This document shows positions 39,733 through 49,967 of a DNA stretch of 64,000 nucleotides, in pieces (the first letter of the stretch is position 1; each line of letters opens with the position of its first letter). The position numbers and the translations under genes are program-made. Where the stretch lies: assembly GCA_963776505.1 (NCBI GenBank), contig CAVZNH010000085.1:33639-97638 (forward strand), written 5' to 3'. Below the pieces are notes generated by a model. It worked only from the letters and a program-made list of their open reading frames with translations, was not told where the DNA came from and ran no database searches. The stretch is from JAMXLO01 sp963776505. GTDB taxonomy: Bacteria > Pseudomonadota > Alphaproteobacteria > Acetobacterales > Acetobacteraceae.

Positions 39733-40371
39733 ATGATTGAAGACGCGTTGCGCCACCTGCGGCGCGACAAGACGTTCGCCGCGCTCATCCGGCGCGTCGG
39801 ACCGCCGCGCATCGGCATCCAACGGGGGCGCAGCCCGTACGAGGCGCTGATGCGTGCGATCGCGCACCAGCAACTGCACGGACGCGCGGCACTCGCGATC
39901 CTGGCGCGGTTCGAGGCGCTGTATCCAGCCGACAGCTTCCCCGCGCCGGAACTGGTGTTGGCGAGTTCTGAGGCAGAGTTGCGTGCATGCGGCTTCTCCG
40001 GGGCGAAGATCGCCGCGATGCGCGCAATCTGCGCGGCGGCCTTGGACGGCACAGTACCGACGCGCCGCGGCTCGGCGCGGCTTTCGGATGAGGCACTGAT
40101 CGAGCGACTGACCTCGATTCGCGGCGTCGGCCGGTGGACCGTGGAGATGCTGCTGATCTTCACGCTCGGGCGGCCGGACGTGCTGCCGGTCGACGACTTC
40201 GGCGTGCGCGATGGCTATCGGGTGCTGTACGGGCTGGACGAGGCACCGAAGCCGAAGGCGCTGGCCGAGATCGGGCAAGCCTGGTCGCCGCACCGTTCGA
40301 TCGCGGCCTGGTATCTTTGGCGCGCGTCAGATGAGGGAAAGCGCGCGAAGCAGCCGACGTCGCGGGCGTGA
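39733..40371 (+). CDS. AlkA-like DNA-3-methyladenine glycosylase
   Basis: 212 intact residues. The helix-hairpin-helix segment is LTSIRGVGRWTVEMLLIF (about 126-143), followed by DVLPVDDFGVRDG, which carries the catalytic Asp (154/155). SPYEALMRAIAHQQLHGRAA precedes it, as in AlkA-type enzymes. It excises alkylated purines. There is no iron-sulfur Cys cluster at the end, which separates it from MutY/Nth types. Confidence 0.9.
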   Translation: MIEDALRHLRRDKTFAALIRRVGPPRIGIQRGRSPYEALMRAIAHQQLHGRAALAILARFEALYPADSFPAPELVLASSEAELRACGFSGAKIAAMRAICAAALDGTVPTRRGSARLSDEALIERLTSIRGVGRWTVEMLLIFTLGRPDVLPVDDFGVRDGYRVLYGLDEAPKPKALAEIGQAWSPHRSIAAWYLWRASDEGKRAKQPTSRA

Positions 40372-40376
40372 GCCGA

Positions 40377-41618
40377 TCAGGAGCTCGCCAGCTCGGTCAA
40401 AGTCTGAGTCAGCACACATGTTCCCGCCGCCAGTTGCGACGGCTCGGAGTATTCGGCGGGGTTGTGACTGATGCCCTTGTGGCACGGGACGAAGATCATC
40501 CCGGTCGGACATACCGGCACGACGAACTGAGCATCGTGAAACGCGCCCGACGGGAGGCGCATGTGTCCGCAGCTTTGCTCGGCCGCCGCGCGCTCCACTG
40601 CATCGATGACGAGCGGCGAGAACTCCACCGGCAGCGCGTGGAAATTCTCCTGCACCGTCACGCCCGCACCGCGTACCGCCGCCTGCACGACGCCGGCAAT
40701 CGCATCGCCGCGCGCCAGGAGCACGTCCTTGTCGGGATGGCGGAAGTCGATGGTGAAGCTGGCGCGGTTCGCCACCGAGTTCGACGTGTTCGGCTCCACA
40801 GCGATGCGGCCGACAGTGAAGCGCAGCACGTCCTGCGGATCGTGCATCAGCGTGTTCAGCGCAGCGATCGCGCGCACCATGTCCTGCACCGCATCGCGCC
40901 GCATCGCCAGCGGCGTGGTGCCCGCATGCGCGGTCTCGCCGGTGAGCGTGACGGTGAACCAGCGGCTGCCCTGGATGCCGGTGACGACGCCGATATCCAG
41001 CCCCTCGGCTTCCAGCCGCGGTCCCTGCTCGATGTGCGCCTCGACATAGGCGTGCGGCCTGCCACCGAGAGGGCGATCCGGCAGGTCCGTCTCGCTGGCG
41101 AGATGCGAGGCGAGTGCATCGGCGAAGCGCATGCCGTCGGGATCGACGACGTCGGCGAAATCCTCGATGCGCCGGAAGCCACTCCAGGACATGCTGCCCA
41201 TGCAGCCGGGGGCGAAGCGGCCGCCTTCCTCGTTGGTCCAGGCCACCACCTCGACCGGGCGGCGCAGCGCCGTGCCGGAGCGGTGCAGCGCGGTCAGCGC
41301 CTCGAGGCCGGCGATGACGCCGTAAATGCCGTCGAAGCGACCGCCGTTCGGCTGCGTATCCATGTGGCTGCCGGTGACCACCGGGGCGGCTTGCGGGTCA
41401 GCGCCTTGGCGGCGCAGCCATAGATTGGCGGCGGCATCGACCGACACGTCGGCGCCGATCTCGCCGGCCCAGGCGATCAGCAGGCGGCGCGCCTGACGGT
41501 CCAGTTCGGTCAGGCAGGCGCGATTGACGCCGTCGCCCGCGATGGCGCCGATCTTCGCCATCGCCATCAGCCGATCCCATTGCCGCCTCTCGTCAACCGC
41601 CGCCACTGCCTTGTTCAT
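40377..41618 (-). CDS. M20-family amidohydrolase/carbamoylase
   Basis: 413 intact residues resembling N-carbamoyl-L-amino-acid hydrolases and allantoate amidohydrolases. Metal ligands: His85/Asp87 (GSHMDTQPNGG), Asp96 (GRFDGIYG), the Glu pair in WTNEEGGRF and His in EAHIEQGP. The dimerisation lid has GETAHAGTTPLAMRRDA. The C-terminal part has MRLPSGAFHDAQFV and MIFVPCHKGISHNP. Substrate not predictable; pyrimidine, hydantoin or ureide turnover is possible. Confidence 0.9.
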   Translation of the reverse strand: MNKAVAAVDERRQWDRLMAMAKIGAIAGDGVNRACLTELDRQARRLLIAWAGEIGADVSVDAAANLWLRRQGADPQAAPVVTGSHMDTQPNGGRFDGIYGVIAGLEALTALHRSGTALRRPVEVVAWTNEEGGRFAPGCMGSMSWSGFRRIEDFADVVDPDGMRFADALASHLASETDLPDRPLGGRPHAYVEAHIEQGPRLEAEGLDIGVVTGIQGSRWFTVTLTGETAHAGTTPLAMRRDAVQDMVRAIAALNTLMHDPQDVLRFTVGRIAVEPNTSNSVANRASFTIDFRHPDKDVLLARGDAIAGVVQAAVRGAGVTVQENFHALPVEFSPLVIDAVERAAAEQSCGHMRLPSGAFHDAQFVVPVCPTGMIFVPCHKGISHNPAEYSEPSQLAAGTCVLTQTLTELASS

Positions 41619-41675
41619 GCATCCGCCCCTGCCGTCGGCGGCAGATGACGGGCGCGTGGCGCGGGCGTCAATCGC

Positions 41676-42857
41676 TCAGGTGCGGATCAGACCGGCCATT
41701 GGCTGCACCGTCGCGCTGTCCGGAAACACTGTGGCGAGTGCCTCGGCGCCAAGCCCGAGATGCTGCGCCAGCAAGCCCTTGGCGACGGCGCGCAGATCCC
41801 GGGTCGGCTGCAGGTCACGGTCCTCGAGCAGCTTGCCGGCGCCGAGGCCGGGCCAATCCGCCGACGACGCGTCCCCCCGCCACCGCGCCGCCGAGTACGA
41901 AGGCGACGGTGGCGGTGCCGTGGTCGGTTCCCTTGGTCCCGTTGATCCGTGCGGTTCGGCCGAACTCTGTCATGACCAGCACGGCGGTCTGTTGCCAGGC
42001 CGGCCCAGCCCATCCTTCAGTGCCGCCAGCCCTGCGTCGAGGTCCTTCAGCACGCGGGTCAGCCGCGGAACCTGTGCCACATGCGTATCCCAGCCGCCGA
42101 TCTCCGCCGCCGCGATACGCGGGCCGTCCGCGGCGCGCAGCATCTCGCCGGCCGCACGCGCCAGGGCGGGAAACGCGTAGCGGTTGCCGGCCTGCTGCTC
42201 GCTGTCGTCGGCCAGGACCGCACCGGTGAAGCCGCGCTCCCTCAGACCCTCGGCGATCGCCGGGCCGGTGATTTTGTCGGCCTGATTGAGCGCGGCAATC
42301 TGCGTGTAGAGGTCGGGCGAGGGGGAGATGACGCCATGCGGCGCCCAGTTGCCCACCGAGGCCGACCCGCGCAGCAGCAGCGGCACCGAGACGCCGATCG
42401 CCAATGCGTCGCCCTCGGGGCGGCCGCTCGCGGCGCCCGGCATGCGCGGCGACCGCGCGATTGAGCCAGCCACTCGTCATGCGATGGTCAGCGCCACTTT
42501 CCAGGCAATCCTGCGCTTCGAAATGGCTGCGCACGCGCGTGGGTCCGGCAACCGCATGGACGGGCAGAAGCTCGCCCGTCTGATACATGGCGTGAAGGTT
42601 GGTCAGCGACGGATGCAGGCCATAGAAGCCGCCGAGATCCAGCAGTCCGTCGGGAACCAGATTCGCCGCGCAGCTCCATCGAGTGCGGGATCGCCGTGCG
42701 GCACCACCGCCGACATGCCGTCCAGCGCGCCGCGCAGGATCACCACGACGAAGCGCTGCTCGGTCGGCGCCGCCGCCAGCGCAAGCGATGCACGTCCGAG
42801 AGCGAATGCCGAGGTAAGGCCAAGCAGGGCGCCACGGCGGGTAAGCTGCAACATCAT
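41676..42857 (-). CDS. DUF1501 secreted protein (frame changes)
   Basis: About 394 codons. A Tat-like signal starts LTRRGALLGLTSAFALGRASLALAA split over 42851-42780. Recognised blocks: FVVVILRGALDGMSAVVPHGDPAL, LLPVHAVAGPTRVRSHFEAQDCLE, GNWAPHGVISPSPDLY, EIGGWDTHV and VLVMTEFGRTARINGTKGTDHGTA. This is the sulfatase/alkaline-phosphatase-like DUF1501 pattern. Four or more frame changes. The ATG overlaps the DUF1800 stop; these two families are regularly encoded as a pair and their function is unknown. Confidence 0.82.
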
Positions 42858-44146
42858 CGCCTCTGGAATTCTGGAGCGGAGAACAGGAGGGTCATGGCAT
42901 CGCGGCGGGAGCCGGCGCGGCGCACCGCCTGAAGGGTGTCGTCGCGCAGGAGCGGGCCAAGGTTGGCTGCGGCGAGTTCCGCCACGTCGCGCGTGCCGGC
43001 GCGTCCAGACACGGCGTAGGCCCAATCGATGCGTCGCATCATGGCTTCGGGCGCCGCCCAGTCGCCGGCTCGGTCGGGCCAGCCATTCGGCTGCGGCGCG
43101 GCTTGGAATGGCTGACCCTGCCCGGCCAGGATGGCCTGGAGCGGCACAGTCGCCAGCTCCTCGTCGGGCAAATCCAGTGCGCGCAGCGCGGCGATGACAA
43201 AATCCTGGGGGGTGCGCAGCTTGCTGGCGGGTTCCCAGGCGACATCGAGCGTCACCAAAGCCTCGGCGGCGGCGCCCAGATTGCCGCCGCTGTCCCGCAG
43301 CACCCCCTCGATCCGCCGGACCGCCATGTCCGGCGGGTCGTCGGCGACAAAGTAACGCACCAGCTTGGTGGCCAGGAACCGGTGGGTGGAAGGGTGGTTG
43401 GCGAGGAAGTGCAGCGCCGCCAACCCGCCCTCCTCTCCGGCAGGAAAAGTGTGGCCCATCAGGACCTGCTCACCCGGCTCATGTGCTCGAGGGTGGAACT
43501 GGAACCCCGGCGGGTCACCACGGATGGCGACCGACCAGCCGGTAAGGATCTTGGCGAAGTTGGTGACATCCGCCTGGGTGTAGCCCGCCGCAGGGGTGAC
43601 CGTGTGCAGTTCCAGGCACTCGCGGGCCAGGTTCTCGTTCAGCCCGCGCTTGCCGTCCCGCCCGGCGATACTGTCCGGCCCCACTGAACCGACATTGTTC
43701 AGGTAGAACAGCATCGCGGGGTGATGCATGACCGCCAGCAGCATGTCCTCAAACCGGCCAGTCACATGCGGGCGGATCGCTTCCTCGATATACGCGCATG
43801 CCCCCGCTGCGATGCCGCCACGTATCGAAACCGTGAAGTGATTGGTCCAGAACCAGACCAGCCGCTCGCGGAACGGCGCCGGCGTCGTCAGTGCATTGTC
43901 GAGCTCCGCCTTCACCTCGGAGCGGAACAGTGCCCTGACTTGCGATTCCTCTGGCTTCGGCTTGTTGGCCCGATCCGCGAGGAAGGCCGCCGCCGCCGTG
44001 GCCGTGCTTGGTTGCGGGTCGAAATGCGCCGGATCCGGCTGCCGGAGTTGCTCCAGCAGCCACTGGGCGGGATCGGCAGGCACCGGCTCGCTGCCTCTGC
44101 GCCCAAGCCCGAACCGGATCAGCGCCTGTGCTGTGCGTAGGTCCAT
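42854..44146 (-). CDS. DUF1800 family protein
   Basis: 430 residues from ATG 44146 (the frame is open to 44422 without homology). Family pattern: ERLVWFWTNHFTVS, YIEEAIRPHVTGRFEDMLLAVMHHPAMLFYL, NENLARECLELHTV, YTQADVTNFAKILTGW and FLATKLVRYFVADDPP, ending TLLFSAPEFQRR. It is the partner of the DUF1501 gene downstream. Frame intact, unlike its partner. Confidence 0.88.
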   Translation of the reverse strand: MDLRTAQALIRFGLGRRGSEPVPADPAQWLLEQLRQPDPAHFDPQPSTATAAAAFLADRANKPKPEESQVRALFRSEVKAELDNALTTPAPFRERLVWFWTNHFTVSIRGGIAAGACAYIEEAIRPHVTGRFEDMLLAVMHHPAMLFYLNNVGSVGPDSIAGRDGKRGLNENLARECLELHTVTPAAGYTQADVTNFAKILTGWSVAIRGDPPGFQFHPRAHEPGEQVLMGHTFPAGEEGGLAALHFLANHPSTHRFLATKLVRYFVADDPPDMAVRRIEGVLRDSGGNLGAAAEALVTLDVAWEPASKLRTPQDFVIAALRALDLPDEELATVPLQAILAGQGQPFQAAPQPNGWPDRAGDWAAPEAMMRRIDWAYAVSGRAGTRDVAELAAANLGPLLRDDTLQAVRRAGSRRDAMTLLFSAPEFQRR

Positions 44147-44348
44147 GGCGGCAAATCTAGCCGCAAACGCTGTGTCGGAAGGTGACAAAGGGTGAGCCCG
44201 CCGCCACGACGGCTCAATGCATGCGTGAGTTGCACCGCTCCATGCCGATAGTCCTTGCAAACACCCCCGCAGTGCAGCATTTGTGGGGTGACTTACGGGC
44301 GCGCGGAACAGGGGTTCCGGGGCGCCCGTCGTGGTATGGAGGTTCACC

Positions 44349-46431
44349 GTGCCGGGCACGCCGTTAGACAAGATCCGCAATATTGGCATCACCGCGCATA
44401 TCGACGCGGGCAAGACAACCACGACCGAGCGGATCCTCTATTACACGGGAATGTCACACCGGATCGGCGAGGTGCACGACGGCAACACCACGACCGATTA
44501 TATGGAGCAGGAGCGCGAGCGGGGCATCACCATCACCTCGGCCGCGGTGACCTGCGAGTGGCACGACCACCGGATCAACATCATCGACACGCCGGGCCAC
44601 ATCGATTTCAACATCGAGGTGAACCGCAGCCTGCGCGTGCTGGACGGCGCGATCTTCATCATCGAGGGCGTCGCCGGCGTGCAGCCGCAGTCCGAGACCA
44701 ACTGGCGTCTGGCCGACCGCTACAACGTCCCCCGCATCATCTTCATCAATAAGCTGGACCGCACCGGCGCCGACTTCTTCCGCGCATTCGCGACGCTGAA
44801 GGAGAAGCTCGACATCGTGGCGCTGCCGCTACAGTTGCCGATCGGCATCGAGGACAAGTTCCTTGGTGTCGTCGATCTCGTGGAAATGCACGCCGTGATC
44901 TGGGAGGGGACCGAACTCGGCGCGAAGTTCCACATCGAACCGATACCCGCCGATCTCGCCGAGCAGGCCAAGGAGTACCGCCAGCTCCTGCTGGACACTG
45001 CACTGTCGGTCGATGACGCGGCGATGGAGGAGTATTTCGACAAGGGCGACGTCGGCGTCGAGACACTGAAGCGCTGCATCAAGGCCGGCACGATCTCCGG
45101 CGCGTTCCGTCCGGTGCTGTGTGGCACCGCGTTCAAGAACAAGGGCGTGCAGCCGCTGCTCGATGCGGTGATCGACTACCTGCCGAGCCCGATCGACGTA
45201 CCCGGCATTGCGGTCGCGACGGAGGAAGGCGACGACGAGCACTGCGGAACGCCGGCGCATCAAGGCGGATCCGAGCGCGCCGTTCGCCGGGCTGGCATTC
45301 AAGATCATCAACGACAAATACGGCACGCTGACCTTCGTGCGGGTTTATGCCGGCACGCTGAAATCCGGCGACACCGTCATGAACACCACCAAGGGTCATC
45401 GCGAGCGCATCGGGCGGATGTTCCAGATGCACGCCGACAAGCGGGCCGAGATCAAGGAAGTGCACGCAGGCGACATCGCCGCCTTCGTCGGGCTGAAGGA
45501 CACCGGCACCGGCGATACGCTGGCCTCGCAGCAGGATCAGGTGGTGCTGGAGCGGATGGCGTTCCCGGTGCCGGTGATCGACATCTCGGTCGAGCCGCGC
45601 ACCAAGGAGGCGGTCGAGAAGATGTCGCTCGGCCTGCAGAAGCTGGCAGCCGAGGACCCGTCGCTGCGGCTGCGCACCGATCAGGAGACCGGGCAGACGA
45701 TCCTGTCGGGCATGGGCGAGCTGCACCTGGAGATCATCATCGATCGCCTGAAGCGCGAGTACAGCGTCGAGGCGAACATCGGCGCGCCGCAGGTGGCGTA
45801 TCGCGAGACGATCAGCCGGCCGCACACCGAGACCTACACGCACAAGAAGCAGACCGGTGGATCCGGCCAGTACGCCGAAGTGAAGATCATGTTCGAACCG
45901 CTCGCTCGCAATGAGGGCGTGGTGTTCGAGAACAAGGTGGTCGGCGGCTCGGTGCCGAAGGAATACATCCCGGCGGTGGAGAAGGGGATCAGGCAGCAGG
46001 CCGAGACCGGTGTGCTGGCCGGCTTCCCGACGGTGGACTTCAAGTACACGCTGCTGGATGGCAAGTACCACGATGTCGACTCGTCGGCACTGGCGTTCGA
46101 GATCGCCGCGAAGTCGTGCTTCCGCGACGGCATGAAGAAGTCCACGCCGATCATCCTCGAGCCGGTGATGGACATCGAGGTCACGACGCCCGCCGATCAC
46201 GTCGGCGATGTGGTGGGCGACCTGAACCGGCGCCGCGGCATGATCCAGAACCAGGAGAGCACCGGGACCACGGTCATCGTCCGGGCCCATGTTCCCCTCA
46301 AGGAAATGTTCGGTTATATTTCAGATCTAAGAAGCATGACCAAGGGACGAGCGTCTTTCACCATGCAGTTCCACCACTACGATCCGGTGCCGCGGGCGAT
46401 CGCGGACGAGATCATGGCCAAGAGCGCATGA
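44349..46431 (+). CDS. Elongation factor G, isolated copy (frame change)
   Basis: EF-G drives translocation in protein synthesis or ribosome recycling. G motifs: AHIDAGKTTTTERILYYTG, ERERGITITSAAVTCEW, DTPGHIDF, and INKLDRTGADF. After a frame change near 45240: KADPSAPFAGLAFKIINDKYGTL, SGMGELHLEIIIDRL, and domain IV-V GYISDLRSMTKGRASFTMQF. About 694 codons. I start at the GTG at 44349, which has GGAGG 6 nt before it. It is not next to rpsL, rpsG or tuf, so it is probably a second EF-G gene. Confidence 0.88.
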
Positions 46432-46461
46432 GGGCGGCCTTCGCATGAAGGGGGCAGCCTA

Positions 46462-46782
46462 GTGCACGCCCCCCGCCTCCACTGGATGCGGGGCCGGCAG
46501 GAGGAGGGGACCGGTGTCCACCGGACCCTCGAATGGATCGGACACAACGACGCGGGCGAGGCCATTGCCCGCGTCGTTCGCATTCTGGGCCCGGTGTGGT
46601 CAGGCTGGCGAGCCTATCGCGCGGTGGCGCTCGACGACGATGCGAAGGTGATCGAGCTGCGGCCTGGCGGCCCGCCGGACGGAGCGGGCTGGCTGGCCTG
46701 CGTCGGCGGCCAGGTGGTGGGCCGCGCGTCGGTCCCGCTTCAGGCGGTGCGCGCCGCGGAGGCGGCACTCGGCGGGGACTGA
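46462..46782 (+). CDS. Hypothetical protein
   Basis: 106 residues from a GTG, 30 nt after the EF-G stop. Visible features: a Trp-rich beta-like region (WIGHNDAGEAIARVVRILGPVWSGWRA in pieces), VIELRPGGPPDGAGWLACVGG and an Ala-rich end. No signal peptide, membrane helix or recognised family. Codon use resembles its neighbours, so it is probably real. Confidence 0.5.
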   Translation: MHAPRLHWMRGRQEEGTGVHRTLEWIGHNDAGEAIARVVRILGPVWSGWRAYRAVALDDDAKVIELRPGGPPDGAGWLACVGGQVVGRASVPLQAVRAAEAALGGD

Positions 46783-46869
46783 ACAGCAGCGTCACGGGCA
46801 AAGGCTATTCTTGCCGGCAGGCGGATACGCTTGTATGGACGACGCGAAGGTCCACGGCGGGGAGAAAAC

Positions 46870-47109
46870 ATGGCCCGGGCGAGCAGCAAGCCAGCTTCGA
46901 AGTCGAAGGCGAAAGCAGGCAGAACAGGAGCGAAGAAACCGGCGGCATGGACCAACCTCAAGGTCGCTTGGCCGCAGCCGAAGCAGGCGATCTCGCTGCG
47001 GATCGATCAGGACATACTCGACTGGTTCCGCGACGGCGGTCCCGGCTATCAGACCCGCATGAACGCCGTGCTGCGTGCATTCGTGAATGCCCAGCAGGGC
47101 AAGCGCTGA
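46870..47109 (+). CDS. BrnA-like antitoxin, no adjacent toxin
   Basis: 79 residues from ATG 46870 (frame open to 46831). A basic Lys/Ala/Ser-rich N-terminal half is followed by the ribbon-helix-helix segment AISLRIDQDILDWFRDGGPG then YQTRMNAVLRAFVNAQ, the BrnA/DUF4415 antitoxin pattern. Such proteins bind DNA and neutralise BrnT RNase toxins. No BrnT-like gene is beside it; the upstream gene does not look like one. Confidence 0.8.
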   Translation: MARASSKPASKSKAKAGRTGAKKPAAWTNLKVAWPQPKQAISLRIDQDILDWFRDGGPGYQTRMNAVLRAFVNAQQGKR

Positions 47110-47122
47110 CCGCCCCAGGCTT

Positions 47123-47533
47123 TCAGTCGCTCCGGTTGATCCAGCGCTGCGCGTCCTCCAGTGTGCGAAATACCGCCAACGCGCGGCCGGCAAAGCACAA
47201 CTGGATCGCCTTGAGGTAGATCGGTGCAAAGCGATCGAGCGACACAACCGCGGTTCGCCTGGCAAGCTCGGGACCGCCGCAGAACAGGCGCCAAGCCTCC
47301 GACAGTGCGCGTATGTCGTCGAAACCGATATTGCCGGTAAACTCCCGCATGTCGCAGATCGAATCGTAGCCGGCGATCTGCGGATGCTGTTGCCATAGTC
47401 GGCGCATCGCCTCGCGCAGCGTGTGTCCATCGACGTCGCCGGCAAAGCGGATCAGCGCGCGGCGCGCGTTGCGGTCGATGTCATAGTCGATCGAAGTCAC
47501 CCGTCCCCCGACTTGATTATTCTGTTTCGGCAA
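47123..47533 (-). CDS. STAS/SpoIIAA-like small protein
   Basis: 136 residues as read; an internal GTG gives about 125. Content: VTSIDYDIDRNARRALIRFAG, then HTLREAMRRLWQQHPQ, YDSICDMREFTGNIGFDDIRAL and FRTLEDAQRWI. The alternating beta-alpha pattern ending in a DAQRWI helix resembles SpoIIAA/STAS-like proteins. Function unknown. It converges with the BrnA-like gene. Confidence 0.55.
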   Translation of the reverse strand: MPKQNNQVGGRVTSIDYDIDRNARRALIRFAGDVDGHTLREAMRRLWQQHPQIAGYDSICDMREFTGNIGFDDIRALSEAWRLFCGGPELARRTAVVSLDRFAPIYLKAIQLCFAGRALAVFRTLEDAQRWINRSD

Positions 47534-47635
47534 TTAGCATCGGACCGCCAGCCGATGACAGAGTTATCCGGCATGCCCTGTTGCTTTGCAGTCGTGCTAG
47601 GCTGCCCGTGCCGAAGCAAAAACAGGGAGTTCATC

Positions 47636-48052
47636 ATGGCCGACATTACCACGGTGGCCCGGCAGTTCTTCGAAGCATGCGAGGCGGGCAGGGGCTGGGA
47701 CGTGTGCAAGGCCTATTGCACACCGCAGGCAAGCTTCTCGGCTCAGGCGGAGCCGTTGGCGGATGTTCATACGCTGCGCGAGTATTGCGACTGGATGAAG
47801 GGGCTGCTGACCTTCATGCCCGACGGACGGTATGAGGTCAGGTCATTCGCAACTGACGACGAGCGCAAGAACGTCTGTGCCTATGGCGTGTTCTCCGCCA
47901 CTCATACCGGCGCTGGGGGTCCATGCCCGCCGACCGGAAAGAGCACCAAGACGGACTATGTCTATGTCATGGACTTCGAGGGCGACAAGATCAGGCACAT
48001 GACCAAGATCTGGCACGCCGGGCTGGCGATGAAGGAGCTCGGCTGGGTCTGA
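47636..48052 (+). CDS. SnoaL-like (NTF2 fold) protein
   Basis: 138 residues from ATG 47636. Pattern: ARQFFEACEAGRGWDVCKAYC, FSAQAEPLADVHTLREYCDWMKGLL, then FATDDERKNVCAYGVFSATHTG and a final YVYVMDFEGDKIRHMTKIW. This is an ester-cyclase/SnoaL-like NTF2 fold; no conserved catalytic set is evident. It converges with a second NTF2-like gene at 48071. Confidence 0.75.
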   Translation: MADITTVARQFFEACEAGRGWDVCKAYCTPQASFSAQAEPLADVHTLREYCDWMKGLLTFMPDGRYEVRSFATDDERKNVCAYGVFSATHTGAGGPCPPTGKSTKTDYVYVMDFEGDKIRHMTKIWHAGLAMKELGWV

Positions 48053-48070
48053 TCGGAGCCGGCGACGCCA

Positions 48071-48465
48071 TCACACCACCGGCGTCGCCGGCGGGCCGCC
48101 TTTCTCCCAAACGTTGAAGGTCGCATCCCATAGCGCGATGCGGCCGCTCGCGCACGACCCAGATCTCCGTGCCGCGGCCGAGCATCGGCTTGCCGGTCTG
48201 GGCATCCTGCCAGCTCGCGTCCCAGGTGTTCGCCAAGCGTGTCGCCCATCAGGCAGTGCAGCGTCTTGGTCAGCCGGTAGCCTTGTGTCCTGGCGAAGCG
48301 GGCACGCAGGAAGCGCATGATCGCGTCGCGGCCGCGCATCTCCGGGAAGTCGGCGAAGCGGGCGACGGCGTCCTCGGTGAAGCCCTGCTCGATCGCTGCC
48401 AGGTCGGCTGCGCCGAAAGCGTCCTCCACCGACTGCACGAGTCGCTTCGCATCATCCCAGTTCAT
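48071..48465 (-). CDS. NTF2-like (SnoaL-type) protein (frame changes)
   Basis: About 131 codons: NWDDAKRLVQSVEDAFGAADLAAIEQGFTEDAV in pieces, FADFPEMRGRDAIMRFLRARFARTQGYRL. After frame changes near 48240 and 48145 it reads TWDASWQDAQTGKPMLGRGTE and WDATFNVWEKGGPPA, ending at TGA 48071. It belongs to the nuclear-transport-factor-2 fold family with unknown substrate. It lies 4 nt after nfeD and may be the last gene of the SPFH-NfeD operon. Confidence 0.75.
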
Positions 48466-48469
48466 CGCT

Positions 48470-48889
48470 TCATCCCTCCGGTCGCACGATCAACACTGTA
48501 CCATCGACGCCCTCCACGCGCAGGCGCGATCCGGAGGCTGGTTCGGCGACGTCGGGTGGCACGCGCGCCGCCCAGTCGCTGTCGCCGACACGGACGCGCC
48601 CCTCGCGGCCTTGGAAGGTCAGCGCGGTGGCGGTGCGGCCGGCGAGCCCGGCCTGCTGGGTGTTGAGCCTGACGGGGCGATGGCGCAGGCGCAGCCCGAC
48701 GGCGAGCGAAATCGCCGCCAGCACGGCGCATGTCACGACCTGCAGCTCGAAGCCGATGCCGGTTGCCAGAGCGACGAGGCCGGTGCCGCAGGCGGCGAGG
48801 CCGAGCCACATCATGAACGCGCCGGGCGCGTGGATCTCGATCCCCAGCAGCGCCAGACCGGCGACCAGCCAGATGATCCAGTCCCTCAT
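48470..48889 (-). CDS. NfeD-family membrane protein
   Basis: 139 residues: two to three transmembrane helices (DWIIWLVAGLALLGIEIHAPG; FMMWLGLAACGTGLVALATG; LQVVTCAVLAAISLAVGL) followed by an OB-fold C-terminal domain (LAGRTATALTFQGREGRVRVGDSDW to SRLRVEGVDGTVLIV). NfeD proteins partner SPFH/stomatin proteins; the SPFH gene lies directly upstream and overlaps (ATGA). Confidence 0.88.
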   Translation of the reverse strand: MRDWIIWLVAGLALLGIEIHAPGAFMMWLGLAACGTGLVALATGIGFELQVVTCAVLAAISLAVGLRLRHRPVRLNTQQAGLAGRTATALTFQGREGRVRVGDSDWAARVPPDVAEPASGSRLRVEGVDGTVLIVRPEG

Positions 48890-49934
48890 CCCGGCGACCC
48901 GGTTCCCCAGGGCGAAGCGACGGGCGCCGGGGCGAGCGGCGGCATCGGCGTTGGCACGATCGGAGGCGGGGGCGGCGGTTCGGACGGCGGCGGCACCTGC
49001 GGCGATGTGCCGCCCGCCGTCCCATCGTCGCCGCGCAGGAACTGCATCGCCTGGGTGATGCCGCCGGCAAGCGCGGAGGACTCCATCGGGACCACGACGA
49101 GACGCGTGTTCGGTGCCGATGCCAGCGCCTGGAACGCCCGCACGTAGCGATCGGCGATGAAGTAGCGCAGCCCCGCCTGGCCATGCTGCGCCGCGGCGTC
49201 GGACACCATCTGCGTCGCCTGGGCTTCCGCGCCGGCCAGCGCCACCCGCGCCTCCGCATCGCGCAGCGCCGCCTGCTGGCGGCCCTCGGCGGACAGGATC
49301 AGCGCCTGCTTCTCGCCCTCGGCACGCAGGATCGCCGCCTGCCGCTCGCCCTCGGCGCGGGCCACCGCGGCACGGCGTTCGCGCTCCGCGGTCATCTGCA
49401 GGTTCATCGCCCGGATCAGGTTCTCCGGCGGCTCGATCTTGCGGATTTCGACGCGGCTGACACCTTGACGCCCCACGGCTCGGTCGCACCGTCCAGGATG
49501 ACCAGCAGCGCCGTGTTGATGCGCTCGCGCGAGGACAGCGTGGCGTCCAGTTCCATCTCGCCGATCACCGCGCGGATATTGGTCATCGCCAGCGTGGTCA
49601 GTGCGAGCGTCAGGTTGGTGACCTGATACGCCGCCTTCTCCGGCTCCATCACCCGGTAGTAGATGATGCCGTCGACCAGCACGGTGGCGTTGTCGCGGGT
49701 GATGACGCTCTGCTCGGGGATCTCGACCACCTGCTCCTGCACGTTGAGCTTGCGCCCGACTCGATCGACATAGGGCAGGACGAAGTTGAGGCCAGGCTGC
49801 AGCATGCGCGTGTAGGCGCCGAAGCGCTCCACCGTCCAGACCTGGCCTTGCGACACGGTCTTCACGCCGGCGAACAGGGTGACCACGACCAGGATCAGGA
49901 CCAGGACCCAGACGATGACAACGGTTTCGAACAT
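48886..49934 (-). CDS. SPFH/stomatin (QmcA-like) protein (frame change)
   Basis: About 349 codons. An N-terminal membrane helix (VVIVWVLVLILVVVTLFAGV) is followed by the band-7 domain QGQVWTVERFGAYTRMLQPG, LVDGIIYYRVMEPEKAAYQV, ELDATLSSRERINTALLVILD. After a frame change near 49460: RVEIRKIEPPENLIRAMNLQM, then an Ala/Glu coiled coil and ADRYVRAFQALASAPNTRLVVVPME. The end is a Pro-rich tail of about 45 residues. SPFH proteins organise membrane microdomains and regulate proteases. Confidence 0.88.
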
Positions 49935-49967
49935 GCGTGTCTCCGCAATGGTCGACGGACCTGATCA

